Shown: positions 1-7,430, counted from the first letter of the stretch. The stretch is 18,015 bases of DNA from an uncultured Porphyromonadaceae bacterium (GCA_902493335.1 CABUPJ010000055.1:1-18015), one strand, 5' to 3'. Numbers and translations: made by a program. The notes: generated from the letters alone by a model not told the origin.

Positions 1-55
1 AACCGGGGACACAAGGATTTTCAGTCCTTTGCTCTACCAACTGAGCTATGGCACC
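1..55 (-). tRNA. tRNA-Phe (GAA), 3' part cut off by the window edge
   Basis: On the minus strand the sequence reads GGTGCCA (5' acceptor strand), TA at positions 8-9, a GCTC/GAGC D-stem with a GG-containing loop, and an AAGGA/TCCTT anticodon stem. The anticodon loop is CTGAAAA, so the anticodon is GAA (coordinates 20-22) and decodes Phe. The variable loop and the first half of the T-arm (CCCGGTT) are present. The rest of the T-arm, the 3' acceptor strand and any CCA lie before base 1. The gene delivers phenylalanine to UUY codons. A near-ideal Bacteroidetes promoter sits directly upstream at 73-104. Confidence 0.95.
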
Positions 56-72
56 TTGTTGCTTTTGCGTTG

Positions 73-104
73 CAAAGGTAGGGAGTTTTGTTGAATTGTG
101 CAAA
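73..104 (-). promoter_or_regulatory. Promoter of tRNA-Phe (Bacteroidetes -33/-7 type)
   Basis: The minus strand carries TTTG (104-101), a 20-nt spacer, then TACCTTTG (80-73). This matches the Bacteroidetes primary sigma consensus TTTG-N19-21-TAnnTTTG exactly. Transcription would start about 7 nt further on, near 66, leaving a leader of about 10 nt before the mature tRNA 5' end at 55. The rest of 56-204 shows no gene or clear terminator. Confidence 0.85.
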
Positions 105-204
105 TATTTTGCGATTTTTTATTGACCACAGGACCTTTTTGTTTTTACGCGATTCATAAATGCGCCCTGCTCTGCCCTATTATCCAGAGATTTGCGGCCG
201 AGGA

Positions 205-540
205 TTATTTTTTATTCTCGAGGGCTTTGAGGAGGTCGGTGAGTTTGGCGCGGACGTCTCGGAGACGTTCGATGGCGCGGTAGCGGCGGGTGACGCCGGT
301 GCGGTTGCGGCGTATCTCGGCTTCGGCGGCTTCGAGTTTGAGGCCTTTGTCTTTAACGAGATAGAAGATAAGGCGCAGGATTTCGATGTCGGCGGGGGTA
401 TAGAAGCGTGTGCCGCCAGAGTTGCGCCGTGGTTTGACGAGCGTGAATTTGCTTTCCCAGAAGCGCAGGGTCGACGGCGGCAGCCCGAGGATGTCGGCGA
501 CTTCGCGTATCTTGTAGTATTTTTTTTCTATGTTATCCAT
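205..540 (-). CDS. MerR-family transcriptional regulator (111 aa)
   Basis: This is a small DNA-binding regulator of the MerR superfamily. Residues 8-60 form the winged helix-turn-helix: YYKIREVADILGLPPSTLRF is the helix-turn-helix part and GGTRFYTPADIEILRLI is the wing and following helix. The C-terminal part (about 65-111) is rich in Arg, Lys and Glu and is probably the antiparallel dimerisation helix. There is no cysteine or obvious effector-binding domain, so an inducer or metal cannot be predicted. It lies 19 bp downstream of the M23 peptidase gene on the same strand and probably shares its transcript. In my memory, short MerR proteins of this kind often sit beside M23 peptidase and alaS genes in Bacteroidales. 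The target is unknown. Confidence 0.9.
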   Translation of the reverse strand: MDNIEKKYYKIREVADILGLPPSTLRFWESKFTLVKPRRNSGGTRFYTPADIEILRLIFYLVKDKGLKLEAAEAEIRRNRTGVTRRYRAIERLRDVRAKLTDLLKALENKK

Positions 541-559
541 GGCGGCGTTTGTGGGTGTA

Positions 560-1531
560 TCAGTCCATGACGTGGCCGGCGTTTTCGGCCTGACGTATCA
601 TTTCGGCGTATTCGTCGGGGGTAAGGTCGTAGAAGTAATAGTTGACGGGGTTCTGGGGTACGCCGCGGAGGCGCACTTCATAATGGAGGTGTGAGCCGGT
701 GGATTTGCCGGTGTTGCCGACTTTGCCGATGAGATCGCCGCGTTTGACCTGCTGGCCGGGACGCACGCTGATTTCGGAGAGGTGGGCGTAGCGGGTTGTG
801 TATGAATAACCGTGGTCGATTTCGACGAGATTGCCATAGCCGCTGTTCCAGGCGGCCGAGGTGACGCGTCCGTCGCCGGTGGCATAGACGGGTGTGCCGA
901 CGGGCGAGGAGAAGTCCATGCCTTCGTGGAATTTGGTGGTGCCGTATATCGGGTCGCGGCGATAGCCGTAGCCCGAGGCCATCGCACGCAGATATTTCTC
1001 TGATATGGGTTGTATCGCAGGGATGTGGTTTGTGCGGTCCTTGAGCTGATGGGCCTGGTCGGCGAGGAAGTCGAACGATTTTATCTGCGAGTAGATCATG
1101 TGGTCGAGGCGGTCGAGGCGGTCGACGGTAGCTTTGGTGAGGTCGGCGTCGCCCATGCTGTCGACGGCCTCATAGTTGCGTCGGCGCTCGAGTCCGGCAT
1201 AGCGGCGCGCGTCAGAAATCGGGTCGGCCTGCATCATGACGCGGTAGAAGTTGTTGTCGCGGGCGGCGATTTCTTCCATGACGGCTATGGCTTCGTCGGC
1301 ACGGCGGTCGAGGACGTCAATCTGGGCCGATACGCGGTCGAGCTCGCGGTGAAGTCTCTTTTCGCGCGGCAGCTCGAAGAGGTTGTAGGCAAGGATGAGA
1401 GCCACCACGCCGGCGACGATGCCGACTACCGACTGGCGGAAATACGCGCGATAGCGCGCGCCTGCCGTGGGATAGACGCGGTCATAGTTCTCTGTGGCGG
1501 GGTTGTAGCGATAGAATGCTTTCTGACTCAT
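560..1531 (-). CDS. M23-family metallopeptidase, membrane-anchored, periplasmic (323 aa)
   Basis: This is a LytM/M23-type zinc peptidase, a family that cuts peptide crosslinks in peptidoglycan or activates amidases. The N-terminus is cytoplasmic and charged, and a single membrane segment follows at about residues 34-50 (SVVGIVAGVVALILAYNLF). A likely coiled coil rich in Arg, Glu and Leu occupies about 55-95. The C-terminal catalytic domain spans about 185-300. Zinc ligands are visible: H202 and D206 in HEGMD, and H281/H283 in HLHYEV. The usual RYAHLS motif is also there, so the enzyme looks active rather than a degenerate LytM factor. It starts a two-gene unit with the MerR regulator. Its promoter overlaps that of the divergent alaS. 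The natural substrate cannot be told from sequence. Confidence 0.93.
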   Translation of the reverse strand: MSQKAFYRYNPATENYDRVYPTAGARYRAYFRQSVVGIVAGVVALILAYNLFELPREKRLHRELDRVSAQIDVLDRRADEAIAVMEEIAARDNNFYRVMMQADPISDARRYAGLERRRNYEAVDSMGDADLTKATVDRLDRLDHMIYSQIKSFDFLADQAHQLKDRTNHIPAIQPISEKYLRAMASGYGYRRDPIYGTTKFHEGMDFSSPVGTPVYATGDGRVTSAAWNSGYGNLVEIDHGYSYTTRYAHLSEISVRPGQQVKRGDLIGKVGNTGKSTGSHLHYEVRLRGVPQNPVNYYFYDLTPDEYAEMIRQAENAGHVMD

Positions 1532-1563
1532 CCGTTTTACTTATGTATATAAGTGGATTTTGT

Positions 1564-1599
1564 TTTGCAAAAGTAATAACTTTAGACTAATTTTGCAGA
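1564..1599. promoter_or_regulatory. Overlapping divergent promoters for alaS (+) and the M23 gene (-)
   Basis: Plus strand: TTTG at 1564-1567, a 20-nt spacer and TAATTTTG at 1588-1595, a full match to the Bacteroidetes promoter, pointing at alaS. Its expected start is near 1602, about 44 nt before the ATG. Minus strand: TACTTTTG at 1575-1568 is a full -7 match for the M23 gene, with TCTG (one mismatch to TTTG) 20 nt upstream at 1599-1596. The two promoters occupy almost the same 36 bp, so polymerase bound for one direction should exclude the other. Confidence 0.75.
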
Positions 1600-1645
1600 T
1601 TATTTTAGAATTATTAAAAGTAAGACTATAAATACATCTTCCCAA

Positions 1646-4273
1646 ATGCTTACAGCTAAAGAAATCAGAGAGTCATTCAAAGACTTTTTCAACAGCAAGA
1701 ACCATCATATCGTACCGTCGGCTCCGATGGTAATCAAGGACGACCCGACGCTGATGTTCACCAACGCGGGCATGAACCAGTTCAAGGATATAATCTTAGG
1801 CAACAAAGAGCCTAAGTTCAGACGTGTGGCCGACTCGCAGAAGTGTCTGCGTGTCAGCGGCAAGCACAATGACCTCGAGGAGGTCGGCATGGACACTTAC
1901 CATCACACGATGTTTGAGATGCTCGGCAACTGGTCGTTCGGCGACTATTTCAAGCGCGAGGCCATCGACTGGGCCTGGGAATATCTTGTCGACGTGCTCA
2001 AGCTCAACCCCGACCGTCTCTACGCCACCGTCTTCGAGGGCGCGCCCGACGAAGGTCTGACCCGCGACGACGAGGCCGCCTCGATCTGGGAGCGTCATCT
2101 GCCCGCGAGCCACATCATCAACGGCAACAAACACGATAATTTCTGGGAAATGGGCGACACGGGGCCCTGCGGTCCGTGCTCGGAGATCCACATCGACCTC
2201 CGCAGCGACGAAGAGCGTGCCGCCGTAGACGGAGCGTCGCTCGTCAACAAAGACAATCCCCAGGTCATCGAAATCTGGAACCTCGTCTTCATGCAGTATA
2301 ACCGCAAGGCCGACGGCTCACTCGAACCGCTGCCCGCCAAGGTCATCGACACCGGCATGGGCTTCGAGCGCCTCTGCATGGCCCTGCAGGGCAAGAAATC
2401 AAACTATGACACCGACGTCTTCACTCCGCTGATCGACAAAATCGCGTCGCTCTCGGGCAAGAAATACGGCGAAGACACCAAGGTCGACATCGCCATGCGC
2501 GTCGTCGCCGACCACGTGCGCACGATAGCATTCTCTATCGCCGACTCACAGCTCCCCGGCAACGCCAAGGCCGGATATGTCATCCGCCGTATCCTGCGCC
2601 GCGCCGTGCGCTACGGCTACACCTTCCTCGGTCAGAAGAGCGCCTTCATGTACCGCCTCGTCGACACGCTCATCGACAGCATGGGAGACGCCTATCCCGA
2701 AATCAAGAGTCAGCGCGACCTGATAATGAAGGTCATCAAAGAAGAAGAAGACGCTTTCCTGCGCACACTCGAGAACGGCATCAAGATGCTTGACGACGCC
2801 ATGGCCGCCGCCCGCACCGCCGGCAAAGACATGATTTCGGGCAAGCAGGCCTTCACCCTTTACGACACCTATGGTTTCCCGCTCGACCTCACCCTGCTCA
2901 TCCTCAAGGAAAACGGCATGACACTCGACCGCGCCGAGTTTGACAGCGAGATGGAGGCCCAGAAACAGCGCGCCCGCAACGCCGCCGCCGTCGAGGCCTC
3001 AGACTGGGTCACTGTCAACGAAGGCAATCAGGAATTTGTCGGCTATGACTTCAACGAAACGACAACAAACATACTGCGCTACCGCCACGTCAAGCAGAAA
3101 AACAACGAATTCTATCAGATAATGCTCGCCGAGACACCTTTCTACGCCGAAATGGGCGGTCAGGTCGGCGACCGCGGCACCCTGACCGACACCGCCACAG
3201 GCGAGGTCGTCGAAATCTATGACACCAAACGCGAAAACGGCTCGGCCGTGCATCTGACAAAGAAACTGCCCGCCAACCCCGCCGCCACGTTCACTGCCGC
3301 CATCGACAGCGAGGCCCGCGAGGCCACATCGCGCAACCACACGGCCACCCACCTGCTCCACGAAGCCCTGCGCGAAGTGCTCGGCACACATGTCGAACAG
3401 CGCGGCTCGTTCGTGTCGCCCGAAGTGCTCCGTTTTGACTTCTCTCATTTCCAGAAGCTCACCCCCGAAGAAATCAGCCGCGTCGAGCGTCTCGTCAACC
3501 GCCGCATCCGTCAGGCCGTCAGCCGCGAGGAACACCGCAGCCTGCCCATCGCCAAAGCACGCGAGATGGGCGCCATGGCCCTCTTCGGCGAGAAATACGG
3601 CGAGGAAGTCCGCGTCATCCGCTACGGCGACTCGGTCGAACTCTGCGGTGGCACCCACGTCGCCAACACCGGCAACATCGGCATCCTCAAGATTGTCAGC
3701 GAGAGCAGCATCGCCGCAGGCATCCGCCGCATCGAGGCCATCACCGGCGAAAACGTCGAAAACGCCATCGACGAGATGAAATCGGTGCTCAAGGCCGCCA
3801 GCGCCATGCTCAACAACGCGCCCGACGTCATCTCGGCCCTCAGGAAATCAGTCGACGAGAACGCCGATCTGCGCCATCAGGTCGAAGAATACTTCAACGA
3901 ACGCGTCAACACCATCGCCGAACAGCTCATCGCCGGCGCCAAGACAGTCGGCGGCATGCGCGTCGCAGCCATGAAGGGCGTACGCATTCCCGACATCGTC
4001 AAAAACGTTGCCTTCGCCATCCGCGGCCGCGTCAGCGAGCCGTTTGCCTTCGTCGCCGCCACATCCGACGCCGCTGGCAAGCCCCTTCTGACTGTCATGC
4101 TCACCGACAGTCTCGTCAAAGAAGGCAAAAACGCATCGACAATCGTGCGCGAGGCAGCCAAGGCCATCAAAGGCGGCGGCGGCGGCCAGCCCGGGTTCGC
4201 ACAGGCCGGCGGCAAAGACGCCGAAGGCCTCGAGAAAGCCTTCGATGCAATGCTCGAGTCACTCAATCACTAA
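1646..4273 (+). CDS. alaS: Alanyl-tRNA synthetase
   Basis: This class II aminoacyl-tRNA synthetase charges tRNA-Ala with alanine, using ATP, in the cytoplasm. Its 875 residues match the usual full length. Class II motifs 1 and 2 lie in the first 110 residues (PTLMFTNAGMNQFKD; FEMLGNWSFGDYFK), and motif 3 is GMGFERL at 237-243. The editing domain, which clears mischarged Ser and Gly, carries its zinc-site residues: H565 and H569 in HTATH, C667 and H671 in CGGTH. The C-terminal C-Ala region ends with a glycine-rich stretch (about 840-860). The start at 1646 directly follows a well-placed promoter. Codon use is strongly GC-ending. The gene is intact, with no frameshift seen. Confidence 0.99.
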   Translation: MLTAKEIRESFKDFFNSKNHHIVPSAPMVIKDDPTLMFTNAGMNQFKDIILGNKEPKFRRVADSQKCLRVSGKHNDLEEVGMDTYHHTMFEMLGNWSFGDYFKREAIDWAWEYLVDVLKLNPDRLYATVFEGAPDEGLTRDDEAASIWERHLPASHIINGNKHDNFWEMGDTGPCGPCSEIHIDLRSDEERAAVDGASLVNKDNPQVIEIWNLVFMQYNRKADGSLEPLPAKVIDTGMGFERLCMALQGKKSNYDTDVFTPLIDKIASLSGKKYGEDTKVDIAMRVVADHVRTIAFSIADSQLPGNAKAGYVIRRILRRAVRYGYTFLGQKSAFMYRLVDTLIDSMGDAYPEIKSQRDLIMKVIKEEEDAFLRTLENGIKMLDDAMAAARTAGKDMISGKQAFTLYDTYGFPLDLTLLILKENGMTLDRAEFDSEMEAQKQRARNAAAVEASDWVTVNEGNQEFVGYDFNETTTNILRYRHVKQKNNEFYQIMLAETPFYAEMGGQVGDRGTLTDTATGEVVEIYDTKRENGSAVHLTKKLPANPAATFTAAIDSEAREATSRNHTATHLLHEALREVLGTHVEQRGSFVSPEVLRFDFSHFQKLTPEEISRVERLVNRRIRQAVSREEHRSLPIAKAREMGAMALFGEKYGEEVRVIRYGDSVELCGGTHVANTGNIGILKIVSESSIAAGIRRIEAITGENVENAIDEMKSVLKAASAMLNNAPDVISALRKSVDENADLRHQVEEYFNERVNTIAEQLIAGAKTVGGMRVAAMKGVRIPDIVKNVAFAIRGRVSEPFAFVAATSDAAGKPLLTVMLTDSLVKEGKNASTIVREAAKAIKGGGGGQPGFAQAGGKDAEGLEKAFDAMLESLNH

Positions 4274-4320
4274 AAACCAGATAAACACCTGAAACCAAAA
4301 CTTTAAAGTATTACAGTCAA

Positions 4321-5262
4321 ATGAAAACCAGACACATTCTTGCCTTTATGCTCATGGCTGTGGCTCTGATATCGTGCAGCAGCCAGAAAGAAGAGCAGAC
4401 ACCGGCGCGTTTCAACCTCGCCACCTATAACCTGCGCCTCTACAACAGCGGCGACTCGATGGTAGGCGACGGATGGGAAGCACGTTTCCCCGCCCTCGCA
4501 TCGCTCGTCAGATACCATGAGTTCGACATCTTCGGCACCCAGGAAGGCCACCGCAACCAGCTCGACGACCTCAAGAACGCTCTCCCCGGCTTCGAATATA
4601 TCGGCGTCGGCCGTGAAGACGGCAAAGAAGGCGGCGAACACTCGGCCATCTTCTACAACACCGGCAAATTCGACCTCGTCGAGCACGGCGACTTCTGGCT
4701 GAGCGAGACACCCGAAGTCCCCGGCAAAAAAGGCTGGGACGCAGCCTGCCCCCGCATCTGCACATGGGGTAAATTCCGCCACAAAGACTCAGGCCGCGAA
4801 TTCCTCTTCTTCAACCTTCACATGGATCATATCGGCGTCCAGGCCCGTCTCGAGAGCGCCAAGCTCATCCGTCAGAAGATGCAGGAAATCGACAGCTCGC
4901 TCCCCGTCTTCCTCACCGGCGACTTCAATTTCGACCAGAACGAACAGGGCTACAAGACCATCACTGACGACGGCACATTCCGCGACTCATATGTCATCAG
5001 CGACATCACCTACGCCCTCAACGGCACATTCAACGATTTCTCGGCCGAAAACTATTCAGACAGCCGTCTCGACCACATCTTCGTCACTCCCGGCATCGAA
5101 ATCGAGAAATACGGTGTGCTGACCGACACCTATCGCAGCGACGAGGGCACCGACTCGGCCTTCACCAGCGGCAACGCGCCCAAAGAGCTCGTGCTCCACA
5201 AATACCGCGCGCGCACACCGTCTGACCACTTCCCCGTCGTCGTCCGCGCCGTCGTCGAATAA
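4321..5262 (+). CDS. Endonuclease/exonuclease/phosphatase-family lipoprotein (313 aa)
   Basis: This is a secreted member of the EEP (DNase I / sphingomyelinase / inositol-phosphatase) fold. The N-terminus is an SPII lipoprotein signal with lipobox LISC and lipidated C19, so the enzyme is probably anchored to the outer membrane. Catalytic positions of the fold are visible: N37 region in ATYNLRLYN, metal ligand E75 in GTQEG, H167 in HMDH, D201 and N203 in GDFNFD, D251-H252 in LDHIFV, and D302-H303 in SDHFPVV. Length and motifs fit an intact enzyme. The substrate (nucleic acid, sugar phosphate or phospholipid) cannot be read from sequence. It starts 47 bp after alaS on the same strand, and I see no good promoter in the gap, so read-through from alaS is possible. 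Confidence 0.92.
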   Translation: MKTRHILAFMLMAVALISCSSQKEEQTPARFNLATYNLRLYNSGDSMVGDGWEARFPALASLVRYHEFDIFGTQEGHRNQLDDLKNALPGFEYIGVGREDGKEGGEHSAIFYNTGKFDLVEHGDFWLSETPEVPGKKGWDAACPRICTWGKFRHKDSGREFLFFNLHMDHIGVQARLESAKLIRQKMQEIDSSLPVFLTGDFNFDQNEQGYKTITDDGTFRDSYVISDITYALNGTFNDFSAENYSDSRLDHIFVTPGIEIEKYGVLTDTYRSDEGTDSAFTSGNAPKELVLHKYRARTPSDHFPVVVRAVVE

Positions 5263-5337
5263 TTTAACATTTGTTCGTCAACAAGCCGGCCGCTTAGAGT
5301 GTTCCGACAATAAAGAGCGAGGCTCGCCGCCCCGTCA

Positions 5338-5345
5338 TAATATTG
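5338..5345 (+). promoter_or_regulatory. Possible -7 element for the small His/Cys protein gene
   Basis: TAATATTG matches TAnnTTTG at all but one position and lies 25 bp before the start codon at 5370. No convincing TTTG is seen about 20 nt upstream, so this is a weak call. The rest of 5263-5369 holds only short GC-rich inverted sequences. Confidence 0.3.
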
Positions 5346-5369
5346 TCAAAGATTTAAATACTCTAAGTT

Positions 5370-5519
5370 ATGAAAGACCACTGTCACGACCATAAAGGTC
5401 ACTGCAAACGTTTTCTTATCCATCTCGCCCTCGAGGCAATAACTCTGGCAGCAGCCGTCGCCACAATCCACGAAGTCGATAGAGTGCGCCGCGCCGTCAA
5501 ACGCATCGAACGCCGATAA
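5370..5519 (+). CDS. Small protein of 49 aa with His/Cys-rich N-terminus, unknown function
   Basis: The reading frame is ATG at 5370 to TAA at 5517-5519. The first 12 residues are MKDHCHDHKGHC, with four His (4, 6, 8, 11) and two Cys (5, 12), a plausible metal-binding patch. A hydrophobic helix follows (about residues 15-34, FLIHLALEAITLAAAVATIH), then a strongly basic tail ending RRAVKRIERR. Support for a real gene: third positions favour G/C as in neighbouring genes, a possible -7 element lies upstream, and a strong intrinsic terminator begins 23 bp after the stop. I do not recognise the family. The hydrophobic helix could be a membrane segment or an amphipathic helix. It is short enough to be missed by automatic annotation. 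Confidence 0.6.
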   Translation: MKDHCHDHKGHCKRFLIHLALEAITLAAAVATIHEVDRVRRAVKRIERR

Positions 5520-5541
5520 GACAACAAGCCCAAGACACACA

Positions 5542-5586
5542 AATCCCCGTCACATCACTCAGAGATGCGGCGGGGATTGTCTTTTT
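5542..5586 (+). terminator. Rho-independent terminator after the small protein gene
   Basis: The stem is AATCCCCG (5542-5549) with CGGGGATT (5571-5578). An inner CATC/GATG stem (5553-5556 and 5564-5567) closes a 7-nt loop, and the T-rich tail is GTCTTTTT. An A-tract on the opposite side and a moderately T-rich minus-strand flank (TTTGTGTGTCTT) mean it may also stop transcripts coming from rfbC. Confidence 0.8.
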
Positions 5587-5588
5587 CA

Positions 5589-5616
5589 GCCGTTCTGACG
5601 CGCGCGTCAGAACGGC
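5589..5616. repeat. 28-bp perfect palindrome at the 3' end of rfbC
   Basis: The half-site GCCGTTCTGACGCG is followed directly by its exact reverse complement, with no spacer or mismatch. The rfbC stop codon (TGA, 5609-5607) lies inside it. In RNA it could fold as a 12-bp stem with a CGCG loop. There is no T-tract on the minus side (TGAAAAAG follows), so it is not a classic intrinsic terminator for rfbC. Confidence 0.85.
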
Positions 5617-6152
5617 TCGATGTCGGCAAGGCTCAGACCCCGCAGGTCTTTGGGCGAGAGTATCATCTCGTCGCGGCGCAGAGGCCATTCAATCCCTAAA
5701 GCCGGGTCGTCGAACGAGAGCGTCACCTCAGACGCCGGATCATATACATTGTCGACCTTATACTGAAACTGCGCCACTTCGCTGACCACGGCAAAGCCGT
5801 GGGCGAAACCACGGGGCACAAACATCTGACGGCCGCCGGCAGCCGACAATGTCACCGCGAGATGACGGCCGAAAGTAGGCGAACCGCCGCGCAGATCGAC
5901 GACCACATCGACAACCTCGCCCTGCGACACCCTGACAAGCTTTGCCTGCGACGAGGCTCCGCGCTGGAAGTGTAGCCCTCTGACGACGCCGCGGCGCGAC
6001 AGCGACTCATTGTCCTGGATAAAGTCGACCTTACCGACCTCGCGCTCGAACTCCTCGCGCTTGAATGTCTCGCAAAAATAGCCGCGTTCGTCGCCGTAAC
6101 GACGCGGCTCGATGATGACTACGCCATCTATTTCCGTTCTGATAAAATTCAT
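5607..6152 (-). CDS. rfbC: dTDP-4-dehydrorhamnose 3,5-epimerase (RmlC family)
   Basis: RmlC epimerises dTDP-4-keto-6-deoxyglucose at C3 and C5, the third step of dTDP-L-rhamnose synthesis, in the cytoplasm. The product feeds surface polysaccharide. The protein is a cupin of 181 residues when started at 6152. An ATG ten codons upstream (6182) is in frame but lies upstream of the likely -7 element, so 6152 (MNFIRTEIDG) is preferred and also gives the usual family length. The substrate-binding and catalytic segment RGVVRGLHFQ carries the catalytic His61. QYKVDNVYDP holds the Lys/Tyr active-site region, and FDDPALGIEWP holds the Asp partner and the family's C-terminal signature. The gene stands alone: rfbA, rfbB and rfbD are not in the window. 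Confidence 0.94.
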   Translation of the reverse strand: MNFIRTEIDGVVIIEPRRYGDERGYFCETFKREEFEREVGKVDFIQDNESLSRRGVVRGLHFQRGASSQAKLVRVSQGEVVDVVVDLRGGSPTFGRHLAVTLSAAGGRQMFVPRGFAHGFAVVSEVAQFQYKVDNVYDPASEVTLSFDDPALGIEWPLRRDEMILSPKDLRGLSLADIEPF

Positions 6153-6169
6153 ATTCCAAAGATTTGCAG

Positions 6170-6187
6170 CAAAATTACACAATTTTG
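6170..6187. promoter_or_regulatory. rfbC promoter -7 element inside an inverted repeat
   Basis: The minus strand has TAATTTTG at 6177-6170, a full TAnnTTTG match, which would start rfbC mRNA near 6163 with a leader of about 10 nt. The -33 site is weak. The same bases form the inverted repeat CAAAATT (6170-6176) - ACAC - AATTTTG (6181-6187). Its plus-strand half gives CAATTTTG, one mismatch from a -7 element for the divergent GlmU-like gene. Confidence 0.6.
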
Positions 6188-6224
6188 AGTAATTTTACAG
6201 CTAAAACCAATAAGTACTACGACT

Positions 6225-7376
6225 ATGGATATAATACTCTTCGACCCGCAGCCGGCACGCGACAATCTCCTGCCGCTCACATATACACGCCCTGTCGCCG
6301 AACTCCTCGTCGGCATGATGACCATGCGCCGGCGCTGGGAGCAGTTTCTCCCCGCCGACTACAGCTATGACACCGTCGGTTACCTCAGCGAGCTTTTCCC
6401 GATGACCGCCGCTGACAACAGCCTGCGCATCGCCGGCAACATCGTCGCCGACGCCCCTCTTGCCGACGCCGTCAAAGCCCTTGCGCCGGGCGAAGCGCTC
6501 TACGCCGGCGAACGACTGATAGCCGTGCGCGGCAGCGAGACATCGCGTCGCGACTACAACGGCGACATCATCGCCGTCGACCGCCTCTATGACATCTTCA
6601 TGCTCAACGGCCGCGTCATCGAGGGCGACTTCGCGCTGATGACAGCCGGACGCACCGGCGCCGACATTCCCGACAGCGTCACCGTCATCGGCGACCGCGC
6701 GCGCCTGTTCATATCGTCCGGCGCGACAGTCGAAGGCGCCATCATCAACGTCAAGAACGGTCCCGTCTATATAGGCGACGGCGCTGAAGTGATGGAAGGC
6801 ACCGTCATGCGCGGCCCCATCGCCGTCTGCGACAGCGCCACCGTCAACATGGGTACGAAAATCTACGGCGCCACAACCATCGGCACCCACTCGAAAGTAG
6901 GCGGCGAAATCAACAACGCCGTCATCTTCCCCTACTCCAACAAAGCCCACGACGGATTCCTCGGCAACGCCGTCATCGGCTCGTGGTGTAACCTCGGCGC
7001 AGGCTGCGTCGCCTCGAATCTGAAAAACGACTACACGCCCATCAAACTGTGGAACTATCCCGCCCAGCGCTTTCTGCCGACAGGCCTGCAGTTCTGCGGC
7101 CTCATCATGGGCGACCACTCGAAGGCCGGCATCAACACAATGTTCAACACCGCCACAGTCATCGGTGTCGGTGTCAACATCCACGGCACAGGCTTCCCGC
7201 GCAACTTCGTCGCCTCGTTCAGCGAAGGCGGAGCCGCCACAGGCTTCTCGGATGTCTCGATGACGAAATTCTTCGACATCGCCACACGCGTCATGGCACG
7301 CCGGGGCATCTCGCTCACCGACGCCGACCGCCGACTCTTCCACGCCATCCGCCTCCAGGCCGAAAACTACAAATAA
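6225..7376 (+). CDS. GlmU-like putative sugar nucleotidyltransferase with left-handed beta-helix (383 aa)
   Basis: The protein resembles the Bacteroidetes 'GlmU family' group. The N-terminal half (about 1-160) starts with MDIILFDPQPARDNLLPLTY and TRPVAELLVGMMTMRRRWE, typical of this group. It lacks the canonical pyrophosphorylase loop (GxGTRMxP), so nucleotidyl transfer is uncertain. From about residue 165 to 335 there are hexapeptide repeats of a left-handed beta-helix (for example VYIGDGAEVMEG, AVIGSWCNLGAG, GDHSKAGINTMFNTATVIG), as in GlmU and acyltransferases. These usually form trimers and bind acyl-CoA. A role in sugar-nucleotide or cell-envelope precursor synthesis is inferred, not shown. 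It is divergent from rfbC over a 72-bp gap. No strong terminator follows; only a small hairpin is seen at 7404. Confidence 0.85.
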   Translation: MDIILFDPQPARDNLLPLTYTRPVAELLVGMMTMRRRWEQFLPADYSYDTVGYLSELFPMTAADNSLRIAGNIVADAPLADAVKALAPGEALYAGERLIAVRGSETSRRDYNGDIIAVDRLYDIFMLNGRVIEGDFALMTAGRTGADIPDSVTVIGDRARLFISSGATVEGAIINVKNGPVYIGDGAEVMEGTVMRGPIAVCDSATVNMGTKIYGATTIGTHSKVGGEINNAVIFPYSNKAHDGFLGNAVIGSWCNLGAGCVASNLKNDYTPIKLWNYPAQRFLPTGLQFCGLIMGDHSKAGINTMFNTATVIGVGVNIHGTGFPRNFVASFSEGGAATGFSDVSMTKFFDIATRVMARRGISLTDADRRLFHAIRLQAENYK

Positions 7377-7403
7377 GCGCCTTTTAAGAGAGTACGGTTC
7401 CCT

Positions 7404-7430
7404 TCCCGGCATAATCACCGGGATTACTTT
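7404..7430 (+). terminator. Possible weak terminator between converging genes
   Basis: The stem TCCCGG (7404-7409) pairs with CCGGGA (7418-7423) around an 8-nt loop. The plus-strand tail TTACTTTT overlaps the last codons of the opposing DUF1573 gene. The stem is short, so this is tentative. Confidence 0.4.

Noticed and set aside
160..570. 136-codon plus-strand frame over the MerR gene
   Set aside because: It is opposite a well-recognised MerR protein. Its sequence is a Phe/Gly/Ala/Val-rich shadow with no family resemblance.
2999..3658. 219-codon minus-strand open frame inside alaS
   Set aside because: It is antisense to the intact editing domain of AlaRS and shows typical shadow composition with no motif.
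5263..5369. Possible small RNA or attenuator between the EEP gene and the small protein gene
   Set aside because: Only short GC-rich inverted sequences (such as GCGA-GGC-TCGC) are present. There is no strong promoter or convincing structure, so it was not called.
6153..6182. Upstream in-frame ATG for rfbC at 6182
   Set aside because: It would place the likely -7 promoter element inside the coding region, and it adds ten residues that the family does not have. The ATG at 6152 gives the normal length.
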